Part shown: one piece after another, positions 35,909 through 45,324 of the stretch
How positions within the stretch are numbered: position 1 is the first letter of the stretch
How the letters are laid out: each line of letters starts with the position of its first letter
From: a virus
DNA: 64,000 bases
Virus record (IMG/VR): IMGVR_UViG_3300023313_000001
Location: 124,001-188,000 of that record
Direction: 5' to 3' (one strand)
Position numbers and translations under genes: made by a program
Notes under the pieces: model-generated
Databases searched by the model: none
Told to the model about the DNA's origin: nothing
Seen by the model: only the letters and a program-made list of their open reading frames with translations

Positions 35909-38797
35909 ATGTCAGTTTTCGATCAATATGCAGACACCCCTTACCAAATATTAAACGAAGGGGAACAGATCACTATTAAGTTGGACAGAACTAGTCCAAC
36001 TACTGGTAAAATCACCTGGAATATTCCTGACAATAGTGCTGGCTGTGCAGCAAACGTTCCTCCAGTATACAATGGTATAGTAATAACGCTAGATACCACT
36101 CAAACGTCCGTAAAAAAGCGTCCTGTAGATGGAACCAAATACATCGCAGACCCAACTGGAGACCTCAATCTTCACGTTGGCGACAGAATTGATACAGCAC
36201 TAGTGGTAGGAGCAGTATATGGGGATACCACAACAACATCCATCAACGTTACCAACCTAGACCCAACTATTGCATATTTTGTATCTGGCCACGCAGTCGA
36301 CAGTACAAATAGATACCACCTATCTGGAGTACATTCATACTCTGTAAGTTTTGGCAACCCAGAAGATGTTAGCACAGCTGCTCACCAACAAATCATAGTT
36401 GGACCAGCTGGAATTGGTGTACTTCCAACTGATCCAATAGGATTAGATCCACTAACAACATACACAGTAGATGCTATACTAGATAACGACGCTAAACATA
36501 CGTTCACCTTTGACGGATCCACAATACTATCATATCAAGACCTTATAGATAGTCTATCCTTACAGTCCAAATTGCTAGACAATCCACTACAATCTCCAGC
36601 CATTCCAAACATAGGAATGTACTATTTCAATGCCACCACCAATGAACTATCTTCATGGAATGGTGTAACACATGATTCACAAATTGTACTAATTGAAGAG
36701 ACTGCACCCAACGCACAAAGTATTGGGGATGTATGGTATGACACAGTCAACTCATCGTTGCTTGAGTGGGATGGAACCAACTGGATCCCCCAATCATATA
36801 TTACATACAGCAAGGATCCACGTATTGTGGAATGTGACGATTTATGGTATGACCCGATTAATCAAGTGGTCCACATCTGGACTGGGACTGTATGGGTTCC
36901 AACTACATTTTATACCCAACTAGTAGATCCAGCATTAGCAACACCACTAACTTGTGCAGCACATTGGTTTAATGACCTAACAAATACATTATATGTATAT
37001 GATGACACCTGCTCAAAATGGAATCAGACCCTAGCACTGCTTTGGGATACTGATCCCACAATGTTGACAATCGGCAACAAGTGGTTTGATGAATTAAACA
37101 ACACATTGAATGAGTGGACTGGTGCCAGTTGGGCTATCATTCCTGTGACTATCAGCGAACCTCAACCCACCACTGTCCCTCCTGGTGGATATTGGTACAA
37201 ACCATCCACCATGGAGTTGTTTACAGAGAGTTTGGGGACGTTTACTCTAACTCCTGTATTAGTATGGAACACCGATCCAACCCAACCAACTGCAGGCCAG
37301 CTATGGTGGAATGAATTGACTGACGTGCTATCCCAATGGGACTCATTGTCCTCAATGTGGGACCCAGTAACTTCATTTTTTATCCAAGATTTAGACCCTA
37401 CATTACCTCCAAATATCTCCATAGGAAGCATCTGGGATGATTCGTCTGTGTTCAAAAAGTGGGACGGCTCAGAGTGGGTAGTAGTTGAAATAATTGAACT
37501 ACCTATTCAACCAAATAATATATCTCCAGGTAGGTACTGGTACAATACTAGTACATCTCAATACTTAGAGTGGGATGGAACCACTTGGATAGTAAAAGAG
37601 ACCACTATGTCTGCAGCAGATCCGTACACACCAATCGTTGGAAATTTCTGGTACCAACCATCTACTAACACATTAAATGTATTTGATGGCACTCAGTACA
37701 ATCCTATAACATTCTCGTCTGTTCCACTAACTCCTGCCATAGGATATGTATACTTTGACACATCATTAAATGAACTCAGAACCTGGAATGGATACGGATG
37801 GCAAAATGCTGAACCAAAGTTCACAGTAGCCTGGATTAACAATAATCAATGTATTCAACTGACCACGACACTCTTAGGAAGTTTTGCAAGAATCGACTTT
37901 GGGAACAGCTCTAACCCTCCAGCTTTCTTTAATGCGTTTCAACCAGCTGCTGTTCTTAAAAATGCGATCAGAGGTGGGGATGGACAGTCAACAACATCTT
38001 CATACTACGAAATTGGGGTAGGAGATGATGGCACTCAGGATGAACGCCGTGAACTGATCGACTCAATTCGCCACCAATTTGGATACCCTACAATCGAAGT
38101 GGAACTTACTAAGCAACAAATGAGTTATGCCATAGATGGGGCGTTAGAGTCTATACGTAAACGTTCTGGAATGGCTTATAAACGTGGCTTCTACTTCCTA
38201 GATCTAAAACCACACCAACAACAATACAAATTAACAGATAAACGCAGCGGATTCAATAGAATTGTAGAAGTACTAGACATTCACAGAATAACATCTGCCT
38301 TTTTATCTAATGCAGAGGGACAGGGGGTATATGGTCAATTAGCCCTACAGCATTTATATCAAATGGGGACGTTCGATTTAATCAGTTATCACTTAGTCTC
38401 ACAATATATTGATACAATGGAGCAATTATTTGCATCTAAAGTATTATTCGACTGGAATGAGGACAACAGAACTCTATCAACATTCAAAGATTTTTATAAA
38501 GAAGAACGTGTATTGATTGAAGTTGTTGTAGAGCGTACTGAGCAAAATCTAATGAAAGATAGATACTTAAAAAGTTGGATTGAAAAATACGCTATGGTTC
38601 AATGTCGTATCAACCTAGCAGAGATAAGAGGCAAATACGCTGGTTTACCTGGATCCGGAGGAGGAGTGTCCCTTAATGCAGCTGAATTGTCAGCACGTGC
38701 TGATGCCGATTTAATTGACCTGTATGAACAAATCGATGACTATGTAGCTAACAATCCTGAAGAGTATGGGATGGGTTCCACCTTCGTTCTGGGGTAA
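35909..38797 (+). CDS. gp13: Neck protein gp13 with a long repeat-rich N-terminal extension
   Basis: 962 residues. The C-terminal part from about 707 (QDERRELIDSIRHQFGYP, YAIDGALESIRKRSG, YFLDLKPHQQQYKLTD, STFKDFYKEERVLIEVV, EKYAMVQCRINLAEIRGKY) corresponds to T4 gp13 (about 309 aa), which joins head to tail with gp14. Residues about 1-150 form a fibronectin-III-like beta domain (TGKITWNIPDNS, VTNLDPTIAYFVSGHAVDS). Residues about 230-640 hold some nine imperfect repeats with the theme GDVWYDTVNSSLLEWDGT-x-W, known from tail fibre and adhesin stalks. The fusion implies neck-attached decoration or whiskers, a job done by gpwac in T4. Confidence 0.85.
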   Translation: MSVFDQYADTPYQILNEGEQITIKLDRTSPTTGKITWNIPDNSAGCAANVPPVYNGIVITLDTTQTSVKKRPVDGTKYIADPTGDLNLHVGDRIDTALVVGAVYGDTTTTSINVTNLDPTIAYFVSGHAVDSTNRYHLSGVHSYSVSFGNPEDVSTAAHQQIIVGPAGIGVLPTDPIGLDPLTTYTVDAILDNDAKHTFTFDGSTILSYQDLIDSLSLQSKLLDNPLQSPAIPNIGMYYFNATTNELSSWNGVTHDSQIVLIEETAPNAQSIGDVWYDTVNSSLLEWDGTNWIPQSYITYSKDPRIVECDDLWYDPINQVVHIWTGTVWVPTTFYTQLVDPALATPLTCAAHWFNDLTNTLYVYDDTCSKWNQTLALLWDTDPTMLTIGNKWFDELNNTLNEWTGASWAIIPVTISEPQPTTVPPGGYWYKPSTMELFTESLGTFTLTPVLVWNTDPTQPTAGQLWWNELTDVLSQWDSLSSMWDPVTSFFIQDLDPTLPPNISIGSIWDDSSVFKKWDGSEWVVVEIIELPIQPNNISPGRYWYNTSTSQYLEWDGTTWIVKETTMSAADPYTPIVGNFWYQPSTNTLNVFDGTQYNPITFSSVPLTPAIGYVYFDTSLNELRTWNGYGWQNAEPKFTVAWINNNQCIQLTTTLLGSFARIDFGNSSNPPAFFNAFQPAAVLKNAIRGGDGQSTTSSYYEIGVGDDGTQDERRELIDSIRHQFGYPTIEVELTKQQMSYAIDGALESIRKRSGMAYKRGFYFLDLKPHQQQYKLTDKRSGFNRIVEVLDIHRITSAFLSNAEGQGVYGQLALQHLYQMGTFDLISYHLVSQYIDTMEQLFASKVLFDWNEDNRTLSTFKDFYKEERVLIEVVVERTEQNLMKDRYLKSWIEKYAMVQCRINLAEIRGKYAGLPGSGGGVSLNAAELSARADADLIDLYEQIDDYVANNPEEYGMGSTFVLG

Positions 38798-38856
38798 TAT
38801 TGTAGTCCACTCAGTCTACTTTTAGTATAATTGATTATCTAAATTAGGAGAGCAAT

Positions 38857-39936
38857 ATTAAAAAAATCACACACCAGGAATATGTTAATTGGATTCGCGT
38901 TAATAGACCTGAATATGAGGTAGTTGACCAGTACATCAACACCTCTACGAAAATAACCCACAGACATATTCCAACTAACCATACTTGGATGTGTTCTCCT
39001 GATAAATTCAAACGTGGAGTGTCTCATCCATATATCTCCAGAAAAACTCCAATGAGGGTAAGTCAGGATGATTATTGTGAATGGGTGAAAACAAATCGTC
39101 CAGAGTTTAAAGTATTGGGAACATATGTAAATATTAAAACAAAAATTCTTCACGTTCACACACTAACATCTACCTTATGGAATTGCACTCCAAATAAGTT
39201 CAAGAACTACCACAACCCTCCATCATTCACCAACAACGATCGTATAACTAATGAATCATACGATAAATTTTTAATAGACAATAACATTGAATTAGAACGA
39301 GTTGGGAATGTAACACGTAAGATGAACATACTAGAACATAAATCTACAAGCACAGGCGTTCGTGTTAATGTACGCCCAAGCACCATCTACCTAAACAGAC
39401 GTTATGATATAAGCAAAATACGCAATAAATCAGATTATGTAATGTGGTTAAAGACTCACAGACCAGAGTATGAACTGATTGGGGAATATACTACATCTCA
39501 TACTAAAACTATCCACAAGCACATCCCTACAGGAGTAGAATGGAATGTCAAACCCAATAATATTCAACAAGGTCAATGTAGTCCGCATCTATCAACTAAT
39601 GGATATTCAAAACGATCCATACAGTGGATGAATTTCATCAGCCAACAAGAAGGAATTGATATACAGCATGCTGAAAATGGTGGAGAGTACACTATACCAA
39701 ATGTAGGTAAGGTTGATGGATATAATGCTGACCATAACATAGTATTTGAGTACCACGGTGACTTCTGGCATGGTAACCCTGCAATTTACAACCCAACAGA
39801 TACGAATCCGATAAGTCATAAAACGTATGGTCAATTGTATGAGCACACTAAGATCCGTGATAACAATATTGTGGAACAAGGCTACACGCTAATTACGATT
39901 TGGGATAGCCAACTGGATTATATTCTGCAACCATAA
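38857..39936 (+). CDS. Free-standing Vsr-like homing endonuclease, probable ATT start codon
   Basis: The frame is closed by TAG at 38845 and the first ATG is 38989, but the 44 codons between encode a full copy of the protein's own repeat (ITHQEYVNWIRVNRPEYEVV). No ATG, GTG, TTG or CTG occurs there. ATT 38857 follows AGGAG by 6 nt and is the likely start, giving 359 residues. Three tandem modules of about 60-85 residues (Y/W-x-x-NRPEY/F..., K-x-x-H-x-H-I-P-T...W-x-x-x-P-x-K/N) precede a Vsr-like nuclease: VDGYNADHNIVFEYHGDFWHGNP. The start at ATG 38989 would cut the first repeat. It sits between gp13 and gp14. Confidence 0.75.
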   Translation: MKKITHQEYVNWIRVNRPEYEVVDQYINTSTKITHRHIPTNHTWMCSPDKFKRGVSHPYISRKTPMRVSQDDYCEWVKTNRPEFKVLGTYVNIKTKILHVHTLTSTLWNCTPNKFKNYHNPPSFTNNDRITNESYDKFLIDNNIELERVGNVTRKMNILEHKSTSTGVRVNVRPSTIYLNRRYDISKIRNKSDYVMWLKTHRPEYELIGEYTTSHTKTIHKHIPTGVEWNVKPNNIQQGQCSPHLSTNGYSKRSIQWMNFISQQEGIDIQHAENGGEYTIPNVGKVDGYNADHNIVFEYHGDFWHGNPAIYNPTDTNPISHKTYGQLYEHTKIRDNNIVEQGYTLITIWDSQLDYILQP

Positions 39937-39939
39937 ATA
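39932..39939 (+). promoter_or_regulatory. Late promoter CATAAATA for gp14
   Basis: CATAAATA overlapping the endonuclease stop codon, 31 nt before the gp14 start. Confidence 0.7.
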
Positions 39940-39969
39940 GTATAACAATTACAATTCGAGAAAATAGCA

Positions 39970-41517
39970 ATGGCCAAAAATAGATTCAATATTAACCAAA
40001 CCGACTTTGCATGTAAGTCATGGCAGTTAACAAAAGCTAACGATATTGGTATCATTGATCAATATGGTGGTGAAGCCTTAGCTATTGGTGGTGCAGATTT
40101 AAATATATTTAAGTTACTCGGCGTGCATGAACAAGGTAAACTAGTTGATCTGACTGGAAATGGGGTTCCCATATCTGGTGGCACCGCTGGGGGATACACT
40201 GCATCGAACGCATTTATATCATCCACCTGTAACAATATATGGCGCTCATCCCAACAAGGACTCAATGATATAATAACAAATGCATACATTGGATATAATT
40301 TTGGAACTCCAAAATTGGACAATGGTAGAACTAGATATGGTGTGGATGTAGATATAAAAGAACACATTACCACTATCAAAATCCAACAAAGCTCCAACCC
40401 AGCGCGTCGTGTAACCTCTGCTAGAGTTGAACGGTCTGATGATGGCATAACTTGGCTTGGTGTTGCAATTGTATCTATTCCCGATGATGAACATCTAAAC
40501 CAAATCAGTTTCAAACAATCTGCAGCAACTAGGTATTGGAGACTTCGACCACTATCCTTTACTGGGACAGACGCAGATTTCTGGGAAATTATCACTCTGG
40601 AGTTAATCGATTGGGATGAAACAAACCTATTTCAGGTACAAGACGACTACGGATGGATAGAAAATAGAGATCGTGACTACGCAGATAAATCCATAACCAT
40701 TAAGGGGTTTTATGACCTGTATGAAAAGGAATCAGATCTGACACAATGGGGATTTGGAGCAACTGGCAGTTTGTATTACATGACTGTCAATTTTAATGAT
40801 GTGGTGAACAGAATTGGACGCCCTTTAGTTATAGGGGATATAATGGAAGTGCCCAGTGAGGCAATGTTTGACCCAAATATGACATCTATACAAAAATATC
40901 TCGAGGTCACTGATGTAAGTTGGTCGGCAGAAGGGTATGCGCCAGGGTGGCAACCAACTTTGCTACGAGTAATTGCTGAACCTATGTTAGCTAAACAAGA
41001 AACTCAGGATATAATAGGACACATGGCAGGAGCGATCGACCAAAGTGGACTATTGGAAATCGACCAGTCTAAATATTCCGAATTAGCAACTAACCAAAGT
41101 GAGCGAGCTAGAGAAAAGGCTGAACAAGAGGTACCACTACGTGGTGGAGATTCATCTGGACTAACATCATTTGAACAAGATGAAATAGCTCATTACCAAG
41201 ACTCCAATATAAACATTTCTAAAATAAGTGTTAACCAAAAAGGGCTATACGTTGAAGATGGCATCCCTAAAAACGGCGACTCCTATACTGAAGGGAACGA
41301 CTTCCCCCCAACTCCCAGTGACGGAGATTATCATAGACTAACATACAATGGGTTAGCGGAAGGAATGCCACCACGATTACATAGATTCTCTATTAAAAAA
41401 GGACGTTGGATATTCCTAGAAGCAGATAGGCGTGTCGAGTATGACCCCCAAAAACCTTCTTTACAAACTCTAAAAAATAGTAGAGATGCGATTTCAATGA
41501 AAAATTTGGGTAAATAA
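39970..41517 (+). CDS. gp14: Neck protein gp14-like
   Basis: 515 residues, about twice T4 gp14 (256 aa). Conserved-looking blocks: LGVHEQGKLVDLTGNGVPISGG, IGYNFGTPKLDNGRTRYG, ARRVTSARVERSDDGITWLGV, ATRYWRLRPLSF, RPLVIGDIMEVPSE. The middle (about 110-210) resembles an F5/8-type-C (discoidin) beta-sandwich, possibly carbohydrate-binding. The C-terminal 150 residues are Gln/Ser-rich. Identified from its place between gp13 and gp15 and from similarity to marine neck proteins; with gp13 it forms the head-tail gate. Confidence 0.75.
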   Translation: MAKNRFNINQTDFACKSWQLTKANDIGIIDQYGGEALAIGGADLNIFKLLGVHEQGKLVDLTGNGVPISGGTAGGYTASNAFISSTCNNIWRSSQQGLNDIITNAYIGYNFGTPKLDNGRTRYGVDVDIKEHITTIKIQQSSNPARRVTSARVERSDDGITWLGVAIVSIPDDEHLNQISFKQSAATRYWRLRPLSFTGTDADFWEIITLELIDWDETNLFQVQDDYGWIENRDRDYADKSITIKGFYDLYEKESDLTQWGFGATGSLYYMTVNFNDVVNRIGRPLVIGDIMEVPSEAMFDPNMTSIQKYLEVTDVSWSAEGYAPGWQPTLLRVIAEPMLAKQETQDIIGHMAGAIDQSGLLEIDQSKYSELATNQSERAREKAEQEVPLRGGDSSGLTSFEQDEIAHYQDSNINISKISVNQKGLYVEDGIPKNGDSYTEGNDFPPTPSDGDYHRLTYNGLAEGMPPRLHRFSIKKGRWIFLEADRRVEYDPQKPSLQTLKNSRDAISMKNLGK

Positions 41518-41518
41518 T

Positions 41519-42649
41519 ATGGTACATCGTAATAGGTTTATTACTAAATCTACAAAGGTGCACAATCACAAATATGATTATTCATTTGTTGAGTACAAAA
41601 ACACCCACACTCACGTAACCATCGTGTGTCCAAAACACGGAAAATTTTCCCAACTACCCATGTGTCATGTGAGAGGTGAAGGGTGTGCCCAATGTTTTGG
41701 TAACACTAGAAAAACCACAGAAGAGTTTATACATACAGCCTCTCAAATTCACAAGGGAAGGTATGACTATTCGTTGGTAGAGTATATAAATGTTAAAACT
41801 AAAGTTGACATTATTTGCAAACACCATGGGGTATTTAAACAGTCGCCAGACCACCATATTAATAAAAAAGGTGGGTGTGCTAAATGTGCGGGTAATGTTG
41901 TTAAAACTACCCCCGAATTTATATCAAAAGCCTTAAAAATCCACGGAGCTGCATACGATTATTCTGAAGTTACATACATCAATAGTAAAACACCTGTGCG
42001 GTTGAAATGCTCTAAGCATGGGATATTTACAATCACACCAGAGCAACATATACTCAAACATGGTGGATGTGGCAAATGTTCACCCACATTTCCCAGCAAT
42101 ACTACTAACTTTATTCAACGTGCCACAAACGTACATAATCACAAATATGATTATTCATTAGTTGAGTATAAAAATATCGACACTCCAATAACTATAATCT
42201 GTCCAAAACACGGAAAATTTACAACATCTCCCAAAATACATTTAAGAGGATCTCAATGTAAACAATGTTATTTAGATCAGAAAGTAGGATCATATACTGT
42301 AGATAGATTTAGATGCGATCCTGCGTTAGCTCAATCATCAGGATATGTATATGCAGTGGAGTTAACAGATTTGTCGTCCACTAAATTTATCAAGATTGGT
42401 ATATCCACCAACTATAAAAAACGCATCAATCAATACGTTAAAATGAACCCAAATGTATTACATTTACATAAATCCACTTTAAAAGATGTTTTTGGTACTG
42501 AACAACAACTATTGCAATTGTTGGCAAATGAAAAATATGATCCCCAAAACAGTTTTGGTGGACATACTGAGTGTGTCCAGTACAATGATTATACTATAAA
42601 TACTATAAACTCAACATTTAACAACCTGGTGGAACGATGTCAAACATAG
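41519..42649 (+). CDS. Free-standing GIY-YIG-like homing endonuclease with four zinc-finger repeats
   Basis: 376 residues. Four tandem modules of about 65 residues, each with K-Y/R-DYS-x-V-x-Y-N/I, a C-x-K/x-HG-x-F turn and a closing GC-x-x-C pair (CPKHGKF ... GCAQC), the DUF723-type DNA-binding zinc ribbon. Near residue 280 a compact GIY-YIG-like core follows: GYVYAVEL, FIKIGISTNYKKRINQY, and later a Glu (TECVQYN). It begins one base after the gp14 stop and overlaps the gp15 start by 13 nt, so it is fully embedded between two essential genes. Its 3' end carries the gp15 late promoter. Confidence 0.82.
   Translation: MVHRNRFITKSTKVHNHKYDYSFVEYKNTHTHVTIVCPKHGKFSQLPMCHVRGEGCAQCFGNTRKTTEEFIHTASQIHKGRYDYSLVEYINVKTKVDIICKHHGVFKQSPDHHINKKGGCAKCAGNVVKTTPEFISKALKIHGAAYDYSEVTYINSKTPVRLKCSKHGIFTITPEQHILKHGGCGKCSPTFPSNTTNFIQRATNVHNHKYDYSLVEYKNIDTPITIICPKHGKFTTSPKIHLRGSQCKQCYLDQKVGSYTVDRFRCDPALAQSSGYVYAVELTDLSSTKFIKIGISTNYKKRINQYVKMNPNVLHLHKSTLKDVFGTEQQLLQLLANEKYDPQNSFGGHTECVQYNDYTINTINSTFNNLVERCQT
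42595..42602 (+). promoter_or_regulatory. Late promoter TATAAATA for gp15
   Basis: Exact consensus inside the 3' end of the endonuclease gene, 35 nt before the gp15 start. Confidence 0.7.
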
Positions 42650-43419
42650 AAACGTACTTTTATGATGAACAGTTTAAACGATATGCTCTACAGTTTAACG
42701 CAATCTTCAGTGGATTGCAAGTAATGGTTGGCAAATCAGCAACTTCAGATGAAAAATTAATTTCAGTACCGATCATCTATGGGTCGCAAGATCGAGTAGC
42801 ATCGGCCGCAGCCCATGGACACACTCAAAACAAACACCTGAGAGTTCCCATGATGTCGTCTAACTTGGTTAATTTTGATATAGCTAATGATAGAATGAAA
42901 GGCACTGGTGCTACAAAACGTGAAGTATTTGTTCCATTGGGTGGAGTTCTTCCAAATGATGCCAAAGTAGTTCGTACCCGTATGGCAGTTCCGTACGATT
43001 TAACGTTCGATTTAAGCATATACACCAGCAATAAAGATCAGCAATTTCAGATACTGGAACAGATACTAGTGTTGTTTGATCCTATTCTCCAAATTCAAAC
43101 ATCAGAAGCACACTTAGATCCCACTAAAATATCAACTGTTGAAATTATCAGTATTAACCCAGAAGAATCATTTCCACCTGGAACTGAATCACGTGTAATT
43201 GTTACTACAATACAGTTTAAAATAGACGCATACATCACCATCCCAGCCACAGTTAAAACTGACGTTGTACAACAGATATACGCCCGCATATCCACTATAT
43301 CAGATGCTCACGTAGGCATAGTCCAATCAGATGGTACTGCAAACGCGGATATCCCTGCGTTGTATGATGAGTTAGGAATTGAACCAACCATAATTGCCAC
43401 TGCATTTATTGATAACTAA
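42637..43419 (+). CDS. gp15: Proximal tail sheath stabiliser gp15
   Basis: 260 residues. FYDEQFKRYALQFNAIFSGLQV, SVPIIYGSQDRV, PYDLTFDLSIYTSNKDQQFQILEQIL and FDPILQIQ parallel T4 gp15 (272 aa), the ring that closes the head-proximal end of the tail and binds the neck. No enzymatic motif. Its stop overlaps the stop of the convergent endonuclease gene by 4 bp. Confidence 0.88.
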   Translation: MSNIETYFYDEQFKRYALQFNAIFSGLQVMVGKSATSDEKLISVPIIYGSQDRVASAAAHGHTQNKHLRVPMMSSNLVNFDIANDRMKGTGATKREVFVPLGGVLPNDAKVVRTRMAVPYDLTFDLSIYTSNKDQQFQILEQILVLFDPILQIQTSEAHLDPTKISTVEIISINPEESFPPGTESRVIVTTIQFKIDAYITIPATVKTDVVQQIYARISTISDAHVGIVQSDGTANADIPALYDELGIEPTIIATAFIDN

Positions 43420-45173
43420 GTTTGCTCCCAGCCCCAAACATCATTCCCGCAGTCCCATATTCGGTCATAGTTATTGACTTGCATATTTTCCCACTCAGTC
43501 ATGGTAGAATCAAACGTCGCTAGCTTGTCTTTAAGTTTATGTTTCTGAAAAACGTTCCTAGACATCAATATATTGGTATCACCTTGAATGTTAAAGTAAA
43601 AATAATTAGGTTTTGATGTGTGGGAATAAGTAAATCCAAGCTGTCCATATAATCCACCTGTATTCCAGCGCTTATCAGAATACGTTATAATTGATTTGGG
43701 GTGCTGTGATTTTAAGAAATGTTTAAATAATCTACTGGCTCCTCCCACCACTCCACAACCCATTCGGTTACTATACCGAAGTAACTCATACTCATAATTT
43801 TTGGAAAACCGACTCTTCCCGAAAGTCATACATGCAACAATTTCACCATTGTGGGATAATCCATAATTATATCTTGATCCACACGACCCCTGAATATGAT
43901 TGGCTGATAGAAAGTCTCCTTTCTCCTTAACGGTTAACTCCACTATATTACACTGTCTCGCATAAATGCGACTTGATAAACCTAATAGATTACGTATACG
44001 TGATTTACATATATCATTATTGTACACCCATTCTGATGAAAATATTTGAACTAATCTCACACCAAGCTTGTTACACATATCAGTTTTATTAATGTGGTAT
44101 CTACTGTTTTTACCAGCCAGCTCACTATGCCAACAGACTCCATTATACTCAATAGCGATGTTTAAATCGGGTATGTATATGTCTAATTCCTGTGGAGCAA
44201 TAACGTTTCTAGTGTTAGATATAACTGTTTCCGAGTAAATGACTTTAATAAACGCCAATATTTCAGACTCTGCTACAGATGTAGCAGATTTGTTGAAACT
44301 AATATTAGATCCTTCTGTTATAGTATGGATGTAAGGAAGCGTAGTGTGTAATATGTGTGCTAGTTCAGATTTTGATAAATTATACTCCTTTACAATATCC
44401 TCCACCCAAGACCTGTTAGTTAATATAGTAGATGGATCAACATCCGCATACTGTTTTCGGAGGTCATCTAACACTTCACTGAACCGCTGTGACTTGGTGA
44501 TATTGTGTTTCTGTAGATTTGCTCTTACAAAATACGTGCTAGTATTGTGGCTATCTACCAGTTGATCAATAGTTTTATTGTTAATGATGTATTCGTTATA
44601 TAAGTAATCATAGCTATCAAATAGTTTACGTAGGTGTGGATCCACCATACTCCCAGCGAAAGTGGTTGCACCATATCGTCTTAGGTTGGTGATAGCAGAC
44701 TTTGCTGCTGCTACATCATCTGTGCCATTTTTAACTTTAGTAGCTCTAATTTTAGCTGCTATCGTTGGGTCTTTAGCTGGAATTTCAACTCCATATCTAG
44801 CCATATTGGTGATGGATGCTTGGGTTCTGTTGTTGAAATTTTCGTCACCGTATCTGAGTTTTTTCGTCTCTTTTACACGTTTCACATTATTAGGATCCTT
44901 CCAAGCACAATTATGACTGCAATACTGTTTGAATACACTATTTCGATAATCATAATTAGTAACATTATCACACATACCACATGCAGGCCTGGCAGTATGA
45001 CCATCCATCAGCACTCTGATTTTTAGCTTCATATCGTCACCTTCAATAAAATCTGTTGCATCATGTATTAATGAACAGACCCCAGGATTTTTATCTAATA
45101 TACTTTGGAACTTAGGATTTAACTTATGTTTGGATGTTATTATGTTTATATTACGAAGAATGTCCAAGTTCAT
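43416..45173 (-). CDS. Free-standing Vsr-like homing endonuclease with GNAT-like C-terminal domain
   Basis: 585 residues, opposite strand to its neighbours. N-terminal zinc finger (CGMCDN ... CSHNC), repeated K-x-x-x-x-RYG modules (KKLRYGDENF, MARYGVEIP, LRRYGATTF), an HTH-like segment (TIDQLVDSHNTSTYFV), then the Vsr-like/EDxHD nuclease: QELDIYIPDLNIAIEYNGVCWHS with conserved Asp, Glu and W-H-S. The last 180 residues (NHIQGSCGSRYNYGLSHNGEIVACMTFGKS, SDKRWNTGGLYGQLGF, YDRIWDCGN) form a GNAT- or Mom-like domain found in all its relatives here. It sits between gp15 and gp18 with its own late promoter. Confidence 0.85.
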   Translation of the reverse strand: MNLDILRNINIITSKHKLNPKFQSILDKNPGVCSLIHDATDFIEGDDMKLKIRVLMDGHTARPACGMCDNVTNYDYRNSVFKQYCSHNCAWKDPNNVKRVKETKKLRYGDENFNNRTQASITNMARYGVEIPAKDPTIAAKIRATKVKNGTDDVAAAKSAITNLRRYGATTFAGSMVDPHLRKLFDSYDYLYNEYIINNKTIDQLVDSHNTSTYFVRANLQKHNITKSQRFSEVLDDLRKQYADVDPSTILTNRSWVEDIVKEYNLSKSELAHILHTTLPYIHTITEGSNISFNKSATSVAESEILAFIKVIYSETVISNTRNVIAPQELDIYIPDLNIAIEYNGVCWHSELAGKNSRYHINKTDMCNKLGVRLVQIFSSEWVYNNDICKSRIRNLLGLSSRIYARQCNIVELTVKEKGDFLSANHIQGSCGSRYNYGLSHNGEIVACMTFGKSRFSKNYEYELLRYSNRMGCGVVGGASRLFKHFLKSQHPKSIITYSDKRWNTGGLYGQLGFTYSHTSKPNYFYFNIQGDTNILMSRNVFQKHKLKDKLATFDSTMTEWENMQVNNYDRIWDCGNDVWGWEQT

Positions 45174-45206
45174 TTTAGATATGTTCCAGTTACCGTGTCA
45201 GATGAG

Positions 45207-45214
45207 TATTTATA
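45207..45214 (-). promoter_or_regulatory. Late promoter TATAAATA for the minus-strand endonuclease
   Basis: Exact consensus on the minus strand, 34 nt before start 45173. Confidence 0.65.
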
Positions 45215-45249
45215 CATACAATTATATATTACTTTTTGAATACCAACAA

Positions 45250-45257
45250 CATAAATA
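45250..45257 (+). promoter_or_regulatory. Late promoter CATAAATA for gp18
   Basis: CATAAATA 68 nt before the sheath start; divergent from the octamer at 45207. Confidence 0.6.
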
Positions 45258-45324
45258 TATTTCTACAGGTAACACCGTTTTTGTTGGTCGAACTAACTAT
45301 CAGCATACACAAAGGAGAAAAATA

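Noticed and set aside
45130-45324. In-frame 65-codon extension of the tail sheath gene
   Set aside because: Overlaps the opposing endonuclease gene, has no ribosome site, and the sheath family N-terminus begins at 45325 after AAAGGAG.
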